From: Embiotoca jacksoni
Taxonomy: Eukaryota > Chordata > Actinopteri > Embiotocidae
Assembly (NCBI GenBank): GCA_022577435.1
Contig: JAKOON010000002.1
Span: forward strand, 14,056,184-14,120,183
DNA: 64,000 nucleotides
Reading direction: 5' to 3'
The position numbers were made by a program, and so were the translations under genes. Below, in pieces: positions 60,347-64,000 of the stretch. Positions within the stretch are counted from its first letter, which is position 1, and each line of letters opens with the position of its first letter. The notes beneath the pieces were generated by a model. It did not search any database and was not told where the DNA came from. It saw nothing but the letters and a program-made list of their open reading frames with translations.

Positions 60347-61476
60347 ACCCAAACACATCAGGAGGAGGAGGGTCCTCTGGGTTTGTGTCCATTTTCAGTG
60401 ATCCTCATCCAGCTTTATACTAGCTCTGCACCGCCACCCCACCTCTATCACTCCTTCTTGCTCCCCCCAGAGCAGAGAATAAACATCACTCTGCCTCAAA
60501 CTCCCAGCAGCTCCAGTCTATCTCCGTTTCCTCCCCTGCTCCTCCAAGTTGTCACTTTGGGAAAAAAACTCAATGCTGCTTTGCATCACATGGCCAAAAG
60601 TACAACAGAAAAGATTTAACAAACAAGAGATCAATTAAGTACCACAATATTTGTTTTCATCTCCATACATCAAAGCATGCACTTATTTGATCAAGCAGGA
60701 AAAATTGCACCGACAACATAAACATACTGTTTTCATGGCAGTGGTATGAGCTATTTAACCAATGGTATTATCAGTAGGTAAGAAAAAAAACAGTGCATTA
60801 AAATACAGAGTGCATTTGTTTTTACATACTTTCTGACACAGTAGCATTTATAGATTTATGTTACTAACCATTCTAAACCCATCTTCTCTTTGTATGGTTG
60901 TCTCACAGTGAGATCATTCAACTTCATCCTTCATCTGTCAGCCTGTGAGTAATTTGTCTCCCTTGTCACCTCTTATCTGTATGCCCATTTATTAAGCCTC
61001 AAACATTTTGTTTTCTTCCTTTGTTCATTGTTGTTTAATGGGCCCCAAAGCTACAGGGAAAAGACATTGTTTATTATGGAAGAGAACTCGGTACAGAGGC
61101 TGGAGACAAGGGTGGGGAGAGGGAGAAGGGCAACCTTCCAAAGGACACTCGCTGGTCATTTTTATGCCCAGCTCTTTATTTTCCTTGGAGTCCAAGCCTT
61201 CTGTTGCTATTTCAACCACCAGACTTAAGTACGGTGCGCTATGGGGAGCTCTGGCTTTGACTCGAGTCCGAAACGAATCAGAACTGTGCTCGGATACGCC
61301 CTTCGCAGCACGTTAATGCACAATTAAGCCTAGTAGTTCTGCAGCTGTCCAGTGCAAAACCACAATGTCATAAAACTGATGTTTACAATGCCCAAAAGTA
61401 TGGAATATTAACTACCATGGATGACGCATCGTGTATTATTTTGGACACTCTTTCACTTCCATAATTGTTTTTTTTT

Positions 61477-61478
<2 letters not shown>

Positions 61479-61530
<52 letters not shown>
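61479..61530. repeat. (TA)n microsatellite
   Basis: About 26 perfect TA units, the only long TA array in the window. Confidence 0.97.
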
Positions 61531-61531
<1 letters not shown>

Positions 61532-62209
61532 TTCTGCTGTTTATCCCTGTAATACAGTAAAAAAAAAAAAGAAGAAGTCTCACATTGAGAAATCTGTCAC
61601 TCATATCATTCTGTGGAAATTCTTGCACAAGCCTCTCAATGCCCCTGACCTTATCACTTTACCCTGCATGACTGCCAAATATGTGTGTATCTGTGTGGGA
61701 GTGTGTTGGGGTGTGTCAACATGCCTCTGGCTACAGATGTTTGTCAAAGTTGAGTGTGGATTTTTAACTAATCTCTTAATTGAAGTGAAGGTTTCATTAT
61801 TGAGCAAAACTTTTTTATAGTCATCATGAGGGCCGTTACTCATAACTGATAATAGGCTTAGGGCACATTGATGAATATTTGTGGTATGAAGACAATAGCC
61901 TTCACTTACTCCAGTGTGTAAGCAGGACAGCAAGTCATGTGTGCGCATGGTGACAATAGCTAACAGTGTGCCTCGTACTCCTTTTACAGCCAGGTTCATT
62001 GCTACTACAGTCTATTTTCAAGTGTGTGTTTGAGTTTGCACAATGCATGCACATTTATTTTTTCATATATATTAACGTTTGCTCTTCACAGGTTGTGAGT
62101 TACACCACAAACTCTTTAAAGAGTAAAGTGTTCATATAAAAATAAAGATATTATGGAAAACGATACACAAACAGGTGAGTATGGTCAGTGAAACAGTAGA
62201 TTGAAGACG

Positions 62210-62215
62210 TTTATT
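62210..62215 (-). terminator. Candidate poly(A) signal of the lime1-like gene
   Basis: TTTATT on + reads AATAAA on -, about 270 nt after the stop codon. A further candidate near 59369 would give a 3-kb 3' UTR. Confidence 0.35.
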
Positions 62216-62485
62216 CCAGTTGGATTTTTTGTTCCTTTTTTGTTTAAAATGTATTTGGTCCATATTTGGGCTGGATTAGCCTTAGGCTGGTTCTGAAGTA
62301 CAGACCAATCAAGGGAAGTCTGAACCTGGATTAAGACCCTGTTTGTACCTGATGTCAACACAAAATGGATCCTCATGTTGTTTTACAATAGAGGGCCTTG
62401 TGTCTATGTACAGTAACCTGGTAAACAGGAAGATCCCTGGTCTCTGTGCCAGTGGATTCTGGGCCCCTTTCTGCTTGTCAGCCAG

Positions 62486-63001
62486 CTACAGGCCAGTGAC
62501 ATACATCTCCATCCCATCATTGAAGGTGAAGATGGTGGTAGTGCTGGAGCTGTTGCCCCCTTGTTTCACATCGCTGATGGTCTCATAGAAGTTTTCCCCA
62601 CCGGGCAGGCCTCTAACAGGAGGGGCGGAGGGTCCTGAGCCTTGAGGTGCCGCTGGTGCTGCCTGCTGCTGTTGTGGCGTCTGTTTCTTTCTCTTCAGAG
62701 TGGCATTACCCCCAGCTGTGCTGTTATTGGTTCCCCCCTGCTCACGTTTCCGGTGGGTGTCGATGCTAGCGTACGCGGGGTCTGACTCGATCATTGTGGA
62801 GGACCAGGACCTGTCTCCTATGGGCTCATAGCAAGGCTCCTCCTGGGAACGTGCCTGGCCCTGGACGCCTCTGCCTCGGCCCCGAGAACCTGCGTTTCCT
62901 CTCTCCCCACCAAAAGAGCGTGGGAGGGTCTTTGCTCCGTTGTGTTCCATAGGAGGTTTCTTTTTCTGGGTTTTACATACGATGGAGTAGGTGTCTGCAA
63001 T
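62486..63001 (-). CDS. lime1: Last coding exon of a LIME1/PAG-type transmembrane adaptor
   Basis: The exon follows TATTCTCAG in phase 0 and runs 171 codons to TAG. It is a disordered cytoplasmic tail with four tyrosines in Y-x-x-I/V context (YSIV, YEPI, YASI, YETI), the kind of site that Src-family kinases phosphorylate to recruit SH2 proteins such as Csk. Basic patches (CKTQKKK, LKRKK), a Gly/Arg-rich stretch and a Gln run lie between. The end is VTGL, fitting a class I PDZ ligand, as PAG1 also has. LIME1 and PAG1 are raft-anchored adaptors of lymphocyte receptor signalling. The membrane-anchor exon lies beyond the window. The lime1 name relies on being next to slc2a4rg and zbtb46, since PAG1 is its paralogue. 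Confidence 0.65.
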   Translation of the reverse strand: MADTYSIVCKTQKKKPPMEHNGAKTLPRSFGGERGNAGSRGRGRGVQGQARSQEEPCYEPIGDRSWSSTMIESDPAYASIDTHRKREQGGTNNSTAGGNATLKRKKQTPQQQQAAPAAPQGSGPSAPPVRGLPGGENFYETISDVKQGGNSSSTTTIFTFNDGMEMYVTGL

Positions 63002-64000
63002 CTGAGAATACAAACAGGGGAAGAGCAGAGTATGGTGTCAGTTAATAACACCGAACTACAGTACAACTCTATCCTGTGGGTGACAGCTACTTAAATAGAA
63101 GGTAACTTTTACCTAATTTCCTTGCCTTGTTTATATGGGTGAATGTCTGAAATTACAAGTGATATAAAGCCAACAAATGCTGCACTGTGCTGGGATTTAA
63201 ATGAATGTTTCACTTTCACGTTCACATTTCACATGTTTCACAATCAAAAATTTCGGACTTCCTATATTTACAGTATGTAAATATTGGGCCTCATTCACCA
63301 ATATCTTCTTGAGATTTTTCTTAAATTTGTTCTTGCGAAATGTCCTAAGAAAAAGTCTACACTCAGATTCGAGGCGTGTTCTTAAACTCCAGATTTGTTC
63401 GCACCTGTGTTCTCATATCGATGAATCCCACGGTCCTCGTAAATTGAAAGCATGTGCCAGTTGTCCCTAATTAGCATAAGTAAACGCCCTGCCAATGCCC
63501 AGAAAAGGACATGAGACTGCAGTGCAGTCACAGACAGTGAGGGTGAAGAGAAAAGTTGAGAGAAACGTAAATAATATAAAAAGAATTACACTGTAAAAGT
63601 CCAATTAATTTGACTTTACTAACAAGCAATTCATTGCTGTCAAAACCTGGAAGACAAAGCTTTTTTACAGTTGTAAGGGTGTCAGTGTAATGATTATTAA
63701 AAACAATGATGCTTTGTAAAATAATGAAAATAATTATTAAAATTAAAAATATAAAAAAATATCATTGTAGATTAAAGACTATAATATTATAGAAGTGCAG
63801 AATTGAAGAGAATGCAAAAACGAATTATTTGGCACGAACATTTCGGCACTCAGATGTGCGTAAGAGTCCTCTTCAGTGTGCGTAGTTTCTGTTCTTACCC
63901 AAGAAAAAAAAAATCCCAAATAATAAAACATTGGTGAATGCCAGAATCTTTGTAAAATCTGCATAAGTGGGGTTTAAGAAGAAATTTATTTCTTAGGAAC
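63002..64000 (-). other. Intron of the lime1-like gene
   Basis: No upstream exon is recognisable before the window edge. The sequence from about 63287 on looks like part of a dispersed repeat with inverted ends. Confidence 0.55.
63287..64000. repeat. Dispersed repeat with inverted TTCACCAAT ends, cut by window edge
   Basis: GCCTCATTCACCAATATCTT at 63287 recurs in inverse as ACATTGGTGAATGCCAGA near 63928-63945. Both inner and outer flanks carry TTCTTAAG-like runs. This resembles abundant teleost MITE-like repeats with a CATTCACCAA / TTCTTAAGAA signature. The right end may continue beyond the window. Confidence 0.45.

Larger units (their letters stand above)
57677..62485. other. Spacer between slc2a4rg and the lime1-like gene, including its likely 3' UTR
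   Basis: No coding gene is recognised. It includes a GGA run (57748-57773), a hAT-type element (58454-58885), a CA/TG tract (60270-60346) and a TA tract (61479-61530). The part nearest 62485 should be 3' UTR of the lime1-like gene. AATAAA signals on the - strand occur at 62215-62210 and near 59369. Confidence 0.6.

Overview
The window is vertebrate nuclear DNA, almost certainly from a ray-finned (teleost) fish. Genes are split into short exons with GT/AG introns and spread over tens of kilobases. The non-coding DNA is crowded with long CA/TG tracts and small DNA-transposon relics of kinds common in fish, and I saw no mammalian-type repeats. There is no operon structure and no sign of a bacterial or viral genome.

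Three known genes can be read at splice-site level. On the + strand, the 3' half of zbtb46 (BTB-zinc finger transcription factor) has coding exons at 3126-3407, 13597-13772 and 13864-14304. Its BTB exon lies left of the window. On the - strand, slc2a4rg (GLUT4 enhancer factor family, also close to ZNF704/ZNF395) is complete in nine coding exons from 57286 down to 24868. All exon phases agree and the exons sum to 1605 nt, giving 534 residues. Upstream of it on the same strand is the last coding exon of a lime1/PAG-type membrane adaptor (63001-62486). zbtb46 and slc2a4rg converge tail to tail, with candidate poly(A) signals only about 300 bp apart near 18.3-18.6 kb. The gene order and orientation match the human ZBTB46-SLC2A4RG-LIME1 block on 20q13.33.

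The most unusual feature lies inside the 10.2-kb zbtb46 intron (3408-13596). A second set of coding exons (about 8110/8220-8270, 9714-9756, 9878-10683) encodes four zinc fingers unlike the canonical zbtb46 fingers and has its own stop codon. The exons are phase-compatible with each other. Two of their acceptors are also phase-compatible with the zbtb46 donor at 3407, and the first exon has its own ATG in good context. This is therefore either a gene nested in the intron or an alternative C-terminus that would give the BTB domain a second DNA-binding module, as known for insect BTB genes such as lola.

The rest is intron, long 3' UTR and short spacer. It holds many microsatellites, a hAT-type element with near-perfect 8-bp target duplications, a Tc1/mariner-like relic flanked by TA, an inverted-repeat MITE inside the slc2a4rg 3' UTR, two RFX X-box palindromes (one beside MEF2 and FOX motifs), and a CCAAT/GC-box promoter at the slc2a4rg 5' end.
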